From Dehalococcoidia bacterium (GTDB taxonomy: Bacteria > Chloroflexota > Dehalococcoidia > Lucifugimonadales > SHYT01), in assembly GCA_009692665.1 (NCBI GenBank), contig SHYT01000005.1, positions 1-57,757 on the forward strand: DNA of 57,757 nucleotides. The letters are read 5' to 3'. Both the position numbers and the translations under genes were made by a program. The stretch's first letter is position 1, and the number at the start of each line of letters is the position of its first letter. Under the pieces are notes generated by a model. That model worked only from the letters and a program-made list of their open reading frames with translations, was not told where the DNA came from and made no database searches. This document shows positions 15,343 to 23,505 of this stretch, in pieces.

Positions 15343-17676
15343 ATGAAGACAAAGCTGGTTCTTGGCGTTGCGTGCGCCATTCTTATTATGGGATTGCTTG
15401 CGCTGCTCCGGTGGTTGCCGTACTCCCCCACCTCCGTTAGAGCCGTGCCCATCGCCACGCCTGCGGCCGTCAGCCCCAGTTCGTCCGCTGTCGCTTTCCC
15501 TGCAACGTGGAAAGCAACTCTTAACATCCACGGCTGGCCTGGCCAACCCACATCCCCAGCATCCAAGGAAGCTGTCGGGCCAAACGCCGCGTACGTCACC
15601 TGGAGCGTCACCAACAGCGGTGAACACCCTATCACCCAGCGGTGCTACGTTGATGTGGAGCTTGACGGGACCGTCATCGAACGCTGGACGGTAGATTCAT
15701 TACTGCCTGGTCAGTCAACCGACGCCGCAAAGGACTGGACAGGCCTGATGCAGGCAGATGTCCGTCTCAGCGGCGGTACGCACCAGGTCCGCTTGCTTGT
15801 TGACTCCACCCACCTGCTGACGCAAGACGGCGGCAGCCAAACAGTGATCACCACTACGTTTGATTGGCCCGATTACTCAGCGAGCCAATCAGCACCCAGA
15901 ATCGTGCCCGCAAAGCTGCCAAACCTTGTGCCTACCACTCCAGAAGGCTGGACTGGGCCTATCCTGCTCTACAGCCGCGATAGCATGGGTATCACACGGC
16001 TACCCTCGCTTGACGTGCCCATGTATCTTCGGACTGCTGTAAGGAACATCGGCCTTTCAAGCGTCACACAGCCATTCGCTATCCACGTGTTCGTTGATGG
16101 CCTTCTGGTGGCGCGCTATAAAGAAAATGGTCTTGTGGCCAATGGGCAAGTGTTGACGCCGGAATGGGATGGCCTCTTTGATGTCGTCCATCTCCAACCC
16201 GGCTGGCATCAGGCCACAGTCATTGTGGACCCGCAGCAGGACCTGCTGGAACAGCGTACCCAAGACAACATTTTCACAACGGAGTTTTTCTTGCGGACCG
16301 GGCTCACTCCCCAACTTCGGGCCCCTACTACTAGCGTCTCCCTTGGTCGCCCGGAAGTTCTCCCTTTCGTACCACCGCAGTGGGATGGGGCCATCGTGGC
16401 CACAAATCTTGCGGGCGTTTTCACAGCGCCCAACGTCCTGGACAGCGCGAACCGCGTGCTTATTCACTGGGCGGTAAAAAACGGCAGTCGGACGCAGCCA
16501 ACCAGTCCATATAGCGTGGCCTTGAGACTAGACGGCGAAACCGTCAATGAATGGTCGCGCCCTGCACTCGTTCCAGGTGGCATTGATGTGGTGCTGGACT
16601 CCCCGCTGGTGTACAAGGGCACGTCTCGGTTCACGGGGACACATCGGCTTACCTTGGAAGTGAGCCCGGCTTTTGGGGGCAACGCCCAGGCGCAGCCGGC
16701 TACCTCGGTATTCCGTGAATTTGTGTGGGGAAAGCCCCTTGTGCCTGCTCTGTCACAACAGTACACCGACGAAGCTATTGCTGCCCGCCTTGCCAAGCTT
16801 CCCGCTCTCCTCGATAGCACCGCCGCCCTGTCGTCAAGCTCTCAAGCAACAAAGGATGTTCTGGACATCCTGGATTCTGTGTACTACGTCGTCTACAAGA
16901 GGAGCCTGTACGAGGAAGACGTATCCATACATCTGCTTGATCAGCAGGACTTCGAGACCTGGGTCAAAATTGAATGTGCTGACCTTGCCTCCATCGTGAC
17001 CCCAACGCAGCGCATGCCGTATAGTACGGCGTGCGGACGGCTTGGGCGGGAAGACGGTTTCCAGGGGCCCTGGCGCAGCCACCAGCGCATTGTGGTGCGC
17101 GCGGACAGACCACCAGTCCAGGTGCTCGCGACGCTGGCGCACGAGGTGGGCCACTTTAGGCAGGAGCTGTTACGCCCTGATTTGGACGCCGCGGCAGGAA
17201 GCTTCAGCTTCAGCACGCTCCGTGAGGCTCAGGCCTACGCGCACGAGGTGTATTTCCTGCGAGCTCTGGAGAACCTGACGGGCATATCAATGATGCGCTA
17301 CCCAAAAACAGAAGCGTACGAGCGCTACATGGATAAGTGGCTCAGTGACACGGTCTCGGATTCCAACACAGACGAGCACGCGCGCGGCTTACTGCTCTTC
17401 TGGATGGTGCTCTTTGCTGAGCCAGGCGTGCGCCAGCAAAGAGTCGAGCTGTTCGAGAACAACCGAATATCGGAGCAAGCGGCGCGTGGCACATTACAGT
17501 ACCTGTTTGCGTTTGCGCCACAGGACGTGGACCGCTACGTCACCGCACGCCTTAGCGACTTCAGCACCTACTATCCCACGCTGCAAACGCTTCTCAGGAA
17601 CAGGCTGGTGCCTGGCTTGCCCTACTGGGAGGAAGGCTCGCCGTATCTGCGAGAGATAGGCCTGTTCTTTCCGTAG
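15343..17676 (+). CDS. Secreted CARDB-like repeat protein with HExxH metallopeptidase-like domain
   Basis: 777 aa. Residues ~4-25 form a hydrophobic signal/anchor (LVLGVACAILIMGLLALLRW). Then come about three immunoglobulin-like beta domains of CARDB type (~60-170, 195-330, 345-465), each with a pattern such as TAVRNIGLSS...FAIHVFVDGLLVAR...LQPGWHQATVIVDP. The C-terminal ~300 residues contain LATLAHEVGHFRQE: HEVGH at 600-604 fits the zinc HExxH motif, followed by a helical region with EAQAYAHEVYFLRALE that could supply the third ligand. Predicted extracellular or membrane-anchored peptidase. The substrate is unknown and I do not recognise the peptidase family. Monocistronic. Confidence 0.75.
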   Translation: MKTKLVLGVACAILIMGLLALLRWLPYSPTSVRAVPIATPAAVSPSSSAVAFPATWKATLNIHGWPGQPTSPASKEAVGPNAAYVTWSVTNSGEHPITQRCYVDVELDGTVIERWTVDSLLPGQSTDAAKDWTGLMQADVRLSGGTHQVRLLVDSTHLLTQDGGSQTVITTTFDWPDYSASQSAPRIVPAKLPNLVPTTPEGWTGPILLYSRDSMGITRLPSLDVPMYLRTAVRNIGLSSVTQPFAIHVFVDGLLVARYKENGLVANGQVLTPEWDGLFDVVHLQPGWHQATVIVDPQQDLLEQRTQDNIFTTEFFLRTGLTPQLRAPTTSVSLGRPEVLPFVPPQWDGAIVATNLAGVFTAPNVLDSANRVLIHWAVKNGSRTQPTSPYSVALRLDGETVNEWSRPALVPGGIDVVLDSPLVYKGTSRFTGTHRLTLEVSPAFGGNAQAQPATSVFREFVWGKPLVPALSQQYTDEAIAARLAKLPALLDSTAALSSSSQATKDVLDILDSVYYVVYKRSLYEEDVSIHLLDQQDFETWVKIECADLASIVTPTQRMPYSTACGRLGREDGFQGPWRSHQRIVVRADRPPVQVLATLAHEVGHFRQELLRPDLDAAAGSFSFSTLREAQAYAHEVYFLRALENLTGISMMRYPKTEAYERYMDKWLSDTVSDSNTDEHARGLLLFWMVLFAEPGVRQQRVELFENNRISEQAARGTLQYLFAFAPQDVDRYVTARLSDFSTYYPTLQTLLRNRLVPGLPYWEEGSPYLREIGLFFP

Positions 17677-17682
17677 CAGGAT

Positions 17683-17940
17683 TTAGGGTTGGCTTCTCGG
17701 ATCACTAGACCCACTTGTTCCTGATCCCCACCGCCAATCGGTGTCGGGTAAATTCTTCGCCTGGTTACGCTGCCAAAACTCCATAAAGACGCCAATGAGT
17801 ATAAATCCAATACCGAAGAGCAGCGAAGATCCGTCACCGGTCTTGACTGTAAAAATGATACTCTCAACGCCAAAGCCGATGACGATGCCATTGATCAAGC
17901 CTGCCCATCGCTGGCCCTTGACCGTCCATCGTTGAAACAT
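17683..17940 (-). CDS. Small two-helix membrane protein, unknown
   Basis: 85 aa, ATG with AAAAGGAGG just upstream on the minus strand, a strong translation signal. Two hydrophobic segments (WAGLINGIVIGFGVESIIF and SSLLFGIGFILIGVFMEFW) are separated by a short KTGDGS turn, with a basic N-terminus and polar C-terminus, so a helical hairpin with both ends in the cytoplasm is likely. It converges with the metallopeptidase gene, 6 bp apart. I do not recognise the family. Confidence 0.65.
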   Translation of the reverse strand: MFQRWTVKGQRWAGLINGIVIGFGVESIIFTVKTGDGSSLLFGIGFILIGVFMEFWQRNQAKNLPDTDWRWGSGTSGSSDPRSQP

Positions 17941-18016
17941 GAAGCCTCCTTTTGTGAGTTGGCTCTACCTTACCTAATCCTCTTGGCTGTGTCGAGTCTC
18001 TTTGCGGCTGACGATT

Positions 18017-18045
18017 TTGTATCCAACTATCTAGTGTGCTATCCT
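18017..18045 (+). promoter_or_regulatory. Putative nadK promoter
   Basis: TTGTAT (18017-18022), 17-bp spacer, TATCCT (18040-18045), 57 bp before the nadK start. Good spacing, moderate match. Confidence 0.5.
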
Positions 18046-18101
18046 CTAGCGGCTTGATAGCCACAGAAAACGCCATTTGAAGATACGAGGACGGCGCACA
18101 C

Positions 18102-18989
18102 ATGGCGCAACGCAGTGTTGGCTTTATCTATAACCAGCGCGCGCCCGAAGCGGTCTCGCTCGCAACAAAGCTGGCTGACTACTGCGTCGGGGAATATCCC
18201 ACCTGGCAGTGCGACGCATCCGATGCACATACCGTTGCCGCCGCCATGAAGGAGACCCAGCTAGCAGTAGTCCTTGGTGGCGATGGCACCATCCTCCGTG
18301 TCGCACACCACGCGGCTCTCAACAACGTGCCCATCCTAGGTGTCAACCTTGGCCGCGTTGGCTTTATGACTGAACTTCCGCCCAGTGAAGCCTTGAAGCG
18401 CCTGCCAAGCTACCTAAGAGGCGAGGCCTGGACGGAAGAGCGCATGATGGCGCAGGTTTCTGTATTGCCTAGAGGGGAAAAAACAGCGGCCACAGAACAG
18501 GTCTTTCTTAGCTTAAATGAAGCAGCGCTGGGCCGCACGCTCGTCTCGCGACTGGTATTCGTCGCAGTCTCAGTAGATGGTGCGCACATGGCGACCTATG
18601 CTGCGGACGCTGTGATCGTGGCTACGCCTACGGGCAGCACGGGATATACGCTCTCTGCCGGTGGCGCCGTGCTTCACCCGGAGAGTAAGACGCTCCTCAT
18701 AAAGCCGGTTGCGCCCCAAATTGCGCTAAATGCCGCTGTTGTTGTCCATGAAAGTGCTGTCGTAAGGCTCACGCTTGGCCAGGACGACCAGTCTAGTCTC
18801 AACATTGACGGATTTATCAACATGCCCCTCGCTCCTGGCGACTCACTGGAGGTACGAGGGAGCGAGCACGTTGCCCGTTTCCTGCGGATGGGGTCGCGCA
18901 CCTATTTCTACAAAATGCTGTTTGAGCGGCTTGGTTTTGGCAAGCCGATTTCTCCTGACGAACGCCGCACTATGTCAGACAAGTCCTAA
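18102..18989 (+). CDS. nadK: NAD kinase
   Basis: Phosphorylates NAD+ to NADP+, cytoplasmic, the only route to NADP in most bacteria. The ATP/NAD site motif is LGGDGTILRVAHH (GGDGT at 59-63), followed by VNLGRVGFMTEL and the NAD-binding ATPTGSTGYTLSAGG segment. A C-terminal domain carries the conserved beta strand repeats. 295 aa is normal. It has its own promoter, and the NUDIX hydrolase follows 64 bp downstream in the same direction, so the two nucleotide-metabolism genes may be co-transcribed. Confidence 0.95.
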   Translation: MAQRSVGFIYNQRAPEAVSLATKLADYCVGEYPTWQCDASDAHTVAAAMKETQLAVVLGGDGTILRVAHHAALNNVPILGVNLGRVGFMTELPPSEALKRLPSYLRGEAWTEERMMAQVSVLPRGEKTAATEQVFLSLNEAALGRTLVSRLVFVAVSVDGAHMATYAADAVIVATPTGSTGYTLSAGGAVLHPESKTLLIKPVAPQIALNAAVVVHESAVVRLTLGQDDQSSLNIDGFINMPLAPGDSLEVRGSEHVARFLRMGSRTYFYKMLFERLGFGKPISPDERRTMSDKS

Positions 18990-19053
18990 CGGCAACGAAC
19001 TTCCCTGGGCTTGTTAGGGGCTTGTTTAGGAGGGAACGAGGGAGTAGAGGAAC

Positions 19054-19611
19054 GTGGAAAGGGAAGAAGTTCTTGGCTCTCAGCGCATATATTCTGGGAA
19101 GGTTGTGAGCCTGCGCGTTGACACTGTACGCCTCAAGAAAGGCGCCAAAGCGGTCGAAACAAAGCGGGAGATCGTTGAGCACTCACCTGCTGTAGTCATC
19201 GTTCCCGTGGACAACAAGGGCAATGTCATTCTCGTCCGTCAGTACCGCCACGCCACAGGCCAAGAGCTCCTGGAGGCGCCCGCAGGCGGTATCGAAAAAG
19301 GCGAGGACCCGAGGGACGCAGTGTTGCGAGAGCTGCAAGAAGAGACTGGTTTTACGGGTGATGAAGTGATTCCCATGCGCAGTTTCTGGATGTCTCCAGG
19401 TTTTTGCACAGAAGAGATGCACGCGTTCATCGTCAAGAAGCTGCGTCCCAGCGCACTTGATGCCGATGAGGATGAGAACATCCAGAACGTTCCCACCCCC
19501 ATCAAAGACATCCCAGCTCTCATCCGTAGCGGTGCGATTCGCGACTCCAAAAGCATTGCCGCCCTGCTCATGGCATTAGACTTATTTGATTTGGCCAAAC
19601 CGGCAAATTAA
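19054..19611 (+). CDS. NUDIX hydrolase, ADP-ribose pyrophosphatase type
   Basis: 185 aa, GTG start behind AGAGGA. The Nudix box is complete: GGIEKGEDPRDAVLRELQEETGF (78-100) fits G-x5-E-x7-R-E-x2-E-E-x-G-hydrophobic, with catalytic Mg ligands at the E-x2-EE. The N-terminal swapped strand region (VLGSQRIYSGKVVSLRVDTVRL) and VVIVPVDNKGNVILVRQYRHATG are typical of the ADP-ribose pyrophosphatase subfamily (NudF-like), which splits ADP-ribose to AMP and ribose 5-phosphate. Its place after NAD kinase is consistent with NAD turnover. Exact substrate is inferred. Confidence 0.9.
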   Translation: MEREEVLGSQRIYSGKVVSLRVDTVRLKKGAKAVETKREIVEHSPAVVIVPVDNKGNVILVRQYRHATGQELLEAPAGGIEKGEDPRDAVLRELQEETGFTGDEVIPMRSFWMSPGFCTEEMHAFIVKKLRPSALDADEDENIQNVPTPIKDIPALIRSGAIRDSKSIAALLMALDLFDLAKPAN

Positions 19612-19663
19612 AAGTCGAGTGATGTAGTCAACAATCTTCCTGGCAATGGCGTAGTGAACACAG

Positions 19664-19692
19664 TTGTGGTATGCGGCACCCCCTGCTATAGT
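19664..19692 (+). promoter_or_regulatory. Putative sdhABE promoter
   Basis: TTGTGG (19664-19669), 17-bp spacer, TATAGT (19687-19692), ending 32 bp before sdhA. A near-consensus -10 with correct spacing. Confidence 0.6.
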
Positions 19693-19724
19693 TATTGGCT
19701 GCATACGCAAGGGGGTAATTCAGG

Positions 19725-21401
19725 ATGTACCAACACGATGTCCTTGTGATAGGCGCGGGCCTCGCAGGCATGCGCGCCGCACTGGCAGCGCAGCAGGCTG
19801 GCGCAGACACAGCGATCATTACTAAGGTCACTCCGGTACGCAGTCACTCCAACGCTGCTCAGGGCGGCATCAACGCCGCGCTGACGCACCTTGGTGACGA
19901 CTGGCACGAGCACGCGTACGAGACGGTGAAGGGCAGCGACTACCTGGGCGACCAGGACGCCATTGAGATTCTGGCCCAGGATGCCGGACGCTCCATTATT
20001 GAGTTGGAGCATATGGGCGTCATCTTCAGCCGTGGCCCCGACGGCAAGCTGGGCACCCGCCACTTTGGCGGCCAGCAGCGCGCCCGCACATTCTACGTGG
20101 CGGACATCACCGGCGCTGCTATCCTGCATGTGCTCTTTGAGCAGATTCTGAAGGCAAAGACCCGTGTCTATGAAGAGTGGTTTGTCACCTCGCTCATTAT
20201 GGAAGACGGCGAGTGCCGCGGCGTCGTAGCCATGGAGATCAAGTCTGGAAAGCTGGAAGTCATCACCGCCAAGGCCGTCATCCTGGCGACGGGTGGCTGC
20301 GGTCGAGTGTTTGAGCCGAGCACCAATGGGCTGATCGTGACGGGAGATGGCATGGGCCTCGCATACAACGCCGGCGCGCCACTTATGGACATGGAGATGA
20401 CCCAGTTCCACCCCACCACGCTCAAGAACAACGGCATTCTGATGACTGAGGCCGCGCGTGGCGAGGGTGGTTACCTGCTGAACAGCAAGGGCGAGCGGTT
20501 TATGGAGAAGTATGCTCCTACCTTCAAGGAACTCGCCTCCCGCGACGTTGTTTCCCGCTCTGAGCAGACGGAGATCAATGAAGGGCGTGGCATAGATGGC
20601 TGTGTTCTGCTAGACCTCCGCCATTTGGGCCGCGAGGCGATAGAGACCAAGCTGGCATACATCAACGAGATTGCTATTGACTACATGGGTTTCAGCCTTG
20701 CTGATAAGCCTATTCCCGTCCGTCCTGGCTACCACTACATCATGGGCGGGATTAAGACCAACGTGGACGGGCTCACCAAGATTCCCGGCCTGTACGCCGC
20801 GGGTGAGACCGCCTGTGTGAGCGTACATGGGGGCAACCGTCTGGGCGCAAACTCGCTCCTAGACACTGTCGTGTTTGGCCGGCGCTCCGGCGAGCACGCA
20901 GCGCAAATGGTCAAGTCCAAGCCCGCGCCCAAGGTGTCAGAAGCCCGGGTGCAGCAGGACGAGAAGCACATCAAGGCGCTTCTTGACCGGCCTGCAAACG
21001 GAGACAGCGTGGCCAAGATTCGCCTGGACATGGGCAACGCCATGACGGAGAACGTTCAAGTATTCCGTAATGAGCAGGGTATGAAGACCGCACTGGCAGA
21101 CATTAAGAAAACTCAGGAGCGGTATAAGAAGGTAGCAGTCGGCAACAAGGGCAAGGTGTTCAACACGAGCCTCATCTTTGCGCTGGAACTCGGCTTCATG
21201 GTGGATCTCGCGGAAGTGATTGTGGCGGGTGCGCTGGCACGGAAAGAGAGTCGCGGAGCCCACGCCCGCACAGACTTCCCGGACCGCGATGACGTCAATT
21301 GGATGAAGCACACGCTGGCGTATAACACTGAGAACGGTCCCAAGCTCGATTACCTTCCCGTCGTTTTCACCCAATGGGAACCAAAGGTCCGGTCGTATTA
21401 G
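19725..21401 (+). CDS. sdhA: Succinate dehydrogenase/fumarate reductase flavoprotein subunit
   Basis: Catalytic FAD subunit that interconverts succinate and fumarate. The Rossmann FAD motif is [22 protein letters not shown], followed by [15 protein letters not shown], in which His41 is the expected covalent FAD attachment site. [20 protein letters not shown] and the substrate Arg region ([21 protein letters not shown]) are all present. 558 aa is normal. It begins the operon sdhA-sdhB-sdhE, with 24 and 20 bp gaps. No cytochrome b-type SdhC/D gene is present; the third gene encodes a CCG-domain protein instead. Confidence 0.95.
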   Translation: MYQHDVLVIGAGLAGMRAALAAQQAGADTAIITKVTPVRSHSNAAQGGINAALTHLGDDWHEHAYETVKGSDYLGDQDAIEILAQDAGRSIIELEHMGVIFSRGPDGKLGTRHFGGQQRARTFYVADITGAAILHVLFEQILKAKTRVYEEWFVTSLIMEDGECRGVVAMEIKSGKLEVITAKAVILATGGCGRVFEPSTNGLIVTGDGMGLAYNAGAPLMDMEMTQFHPTTLKNNGILMTEAARGEGGYLLNSKGERFMEKYAPTFKELASRDVVSRSEQTEINEGRGIDGCVLLDLRHLGREAIETKLAYINEIAIDYMGFSLADKPIPVRPGYHYIMGGIKTNVDGLTKIPGLYAAGETACVSVHGGNRLGANSLLDTVVFGRRSGEHAAQMVKSKPAPKVSEARVQQDEKHIKALLDRPANGDSVAKIRLDMGNAMTENVQVFRNEQGMKTALADIKKTQERYKKVAVGNKGKVFNTSLIFALELGFMVDLAEVIVAGALARKESRGAHARTDFPDRDDVNWMKHTLAYNTENGPKLDYLPVVFTQWEPKVRSY

Positions 21402-21425
21402 GCCAATAGGTAGGAGGAGCTACGC

Positions 21426-22418
21426 GTGCAGATCACGCTCAAGGTCAAACGGTATAACCCGGAAGCCACCTCCGAGGACAAGAAGTCCTATTTTCAGGAG
21501 TACAAGGTCGATGCGCCCGCTGATTCCACTGTGCTCGACAGTCTTATCCAGATCCGCGAGTATCAAGATGAGAGCCTGACGCTTCGCTGCTCCTGCCGTG
21601 GGGCCATTTGTGGTTCCTGCGCTATGCGCGTCAATGGCCACGCCGGCCTGATGTGCAAGACCAAGGTGGAAAAGGCGCTGGGCAAGAACAACGTCATCCT
21701 TGTTGAGCCCATGGGCAACCAGCCTGTCGTTAAAGACTTGGTGGTTGATATGTCTCTCTTCTTCGACAAGGTGCGCGCAGTAGAGCCGTACCTGCAGCCC
21801 GTGGGGCCTGAGCCAAAAGAGGAGCGCATCGCTTCCAACGAGGACATGCTCCACCTGGTGGGAGTCATGAGCTGCATCATGTGTGGCGCCTGCGTCTCCG
21901 ACTGCACGGTGCTGGAAATGGACCCCAACTTTTTGGGCCCGGCCGCGCTCGCCAAGGCGTACCGCTTCGTGGCGGACCCGCGTGACGGCAAGACCAAGGA
22001 GCGCATCACTGAGTACAACAAGTACGGCGGCATCTGGGACTGCACGCGCTGCATGGAATGTGTGCAGGTCTGCCCCAAGGGCGTTGACCCTATGGGCCGC
22101 ATCATGATGCTCCGCACGAAGGCTGATGAACTGGGCACTAAGGACTACTCTTACGGTGTGCGCCACGCGGACGCCTTTGAAGATAGCGTTAAGAAAGGCG
22201 GCAAGCTCAACGAAGCCGAACTCGTCATCAATACATTTGGGTTCTTCAACGTACCTAAGCTGCTTGGCATGTTGCCCGTAGCCATGCGCGCTGCGTATAA
22301 ACGGAAGATGCCGTCGCTGTTCCACAAATCGATTCCAGGCGTACAGAGCGTCCGCAGGATCATGTCCAAGGCACATGAGGTCGAAAAAGTCCAGGGCAAG
22401 AAGCCGATGCCCCGCTAG
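21426..22418 (+). CDS. sdhB: Succinate dehydrogenase/fumarate reductase iron-sulfur subunit
   Basis: Electron-transfer subunit, 330 aa, GTG start with AGGAGG upstream. The N-terminal plant-type 2Fe-2S domain has Cys57, Cys62, Cys65 and Cys77 (C-x4-C-x2-C-x11-C), with an extra Cys55. The C-terminal ferredoxin part has CIMCGACVSDC (Cys150, 153, 156, 160) and CTRCMECVQVCPKG (Cys206, 209, 212, 216). It is ~80 residues longer than E. coli SdhB owing to a C-terminal extension (NTFGFFNVPKLLGMLPVAMRAAYKRKMP), basic and partly amphipathic, which may contact the third subunit or the membrane. It lies between sdhA and the CCG-domain gene. Confidence 0.95.
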   Translation: MQITLKVKRYNPEATSEDKKSYFQEYKVDAPADSTVLDSLIQIREYQDESLTLRCSCRGAICGSCAMRVNGHAGLMCKTKVEKALGKNNVILVEPMGNQPVVKDLVVDMSLFFDKVRAVEPYLQPVGPEPKEERIASNEDMLHLVGVMSCIMCGACVSDCTVLEMDPNFLGPAALAKAYRFVADPRDGKTKERITEYNKYGGIWDCTRCMECVQVCPKGVDPMGRIMMLRTKADELGTKDYSYGVRHADAFEDSVKKGGKLNEAELVINTFGFFNVPKLLGMLPVAMRAAYKRKMPSLFHKSIPGVQSVRRIMSKAHEVEKVQGKKPMPR

Positions 22419-22438
22419 ACCGCTAAGGAGATATCGAC

Positions 22439-23326
22439 GTGAAGTTTGCTTTCTATCCAGGCTGCGTCTCTAAGGGCGGCTGCCCTGAGTTATTTGCGTC
22501 CGCTGTTGCCGTTGCTGAAAAGTTCGGCATTGAACTGGACGAGATGAAGGGCGCATCCTGCACAGGCGCGGGCATCTTGCAAGAGAAGAACCGTTTTCTG
22601 GGCGACTGCCTGAACGCTCGCACCTTCGCCATGGCGGAGAACATGGGGTTACCCATTCTCACCATCTGCAGCACCTGCCAGGGTGTTTTCTCCCAGGCCC
22701 ATCAGCGCCTGGACCGCGATCCCAGCTACCGCGCCCAAGTTAACGAAGTGCTTAAGGAAGAAGGCCTGGAGTACAAGGGCACCGTTGAAGTGAAGCATAT
22801 GCTCTGGGTGTTGGCTGAGGATATTGGCGCCACAGAAGTGAAGAAAAGAGTTGTACGTCCGCTGACCGGGCTCCGTGTAGCGCCATTCTATGGCTGCTAC
22901 CTTGTGCGCCCCAGCTCCGCGCTTGGCTTTGACATGCATCCGGCGCGGCAGACCTCCCTGGAGTCCATCATCGAAGCGTGCGGCGCAGAAGTCGTTGACT
23001 TCCCTGGCAAGACGCGCTGCTGCGGCTTTCCCATCACCACGATCAACGAGAAGAATTCTATGGGCATGGTCGCCAAACACACTCTGGACGCTAAGGACCG
23101 TGGCGCGGATGCCATGGTCACGCCATGCCCGCTCTGCCATCTCAACCTGGACGGTTACCAGCCCAAAGCAGCGGCACAGGTCAACGAGAACATTGACCTG
23201 CCTATCCTGCACTTGCCGCAAATGCTCGGACTGGCGCTGGGTTTGGACTCAAATATTCTCGGCATGGGCCGCAATATCATGACCACCTACAACGTGCTCA
23301 TGAAGGTCGGCGTCAAGATTCACTAA
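22439..23326 (+). CDS. CCG-domain subunit (SdhE/HdrB-like) of succinate dehydrogenase
   Basis: 295 aa, GTG start behind AAGGAG. Two cysteine-rich CCG domains as in heterodisulfide reductase subunit B. The second is complete (Cys153, Cys194-Cys195, Cys230, Cys233: YGC...TRCCGFP...CPLC). The first is a variant (Cys9, SCTGAG with a single Cys41, Cys77, Cys80: PGC...SCTG...CSTC). In non-classical E-type succinate:quinone reductases of archaea and some bacteria, such a subunit replaces the heme b membrane anchors and passes electrons towards quinone. Location as third gene of the operon supports that. There is no transmembrane segment, so attachment would be peripheral. Confidence 0.88.
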   Translation: MKFAFYPGCVSKGGCPELFASAVAVAEKFGIELDEMKGASCTGAGILQEKNRFLGDCLNARTFAMAENMGLPILTICSTCQGVFSQAHQRLDRDPSYRAQVNEVLKEEGLEYKGTVEVKHMLWVLAEDIGATEVKKRVVRPLTGLRVAPFYGCYLVRPSSALGFDMHPARQTSLESIIEACGAEVVDFPGKTRCCGFPITTINEKNSMGMVAKHTLDAKDRGADAMVTPCPLCHLNLDGYQPKAAAQVNENIDLPILHLPQMLGLALGLDSNILGMGRNIMTTYNVLMKVGVKIH

Positions 23327-23380
23327 GTCCAATTCCTCCGTAGCGGTGAATGCGTCCTATCCCTAGCGCAGGATTGCTGA

Positions 23381-23427
23381 GCGGAGGTGGGTCAGTGTTC
23401 GGCTTAGGAGACGGAGCACCTCTCCGC
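23381..23427 (+). other. Stem-loop upstream of lgt
   Basis: GCGGAGGTG (23381-23389) can pair with CACCTCTCCGC (23417-23427), leaving a 2-nt bulge and a 27-nt loop. It lies ~80 nt upstream of the lgt-like start and downstream of sdhE, so it could be leader RNA or a weak terminator without a T-tract. Confidence 0.3.
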
Positions 23428-23505
23428 CGATGCAGCGACATAATCTGCTACCCTTAACTAGACGTACACTTAACACAGATAGCAGTGTAGAAAGAAGCCA
23501 CCACT

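Noticed and set aside
19692-20411. 239-codon minus-strand frame opposite sdhA
   Set aside because: Antisense shadow of a clearly conserved flavoprotein.
21420-22376. 318-codon minus-strand frame opposite sdhB
   Set aside because: His/Ala/Arg-rich shadow of sdhB with no motif or ribosome-binding site.
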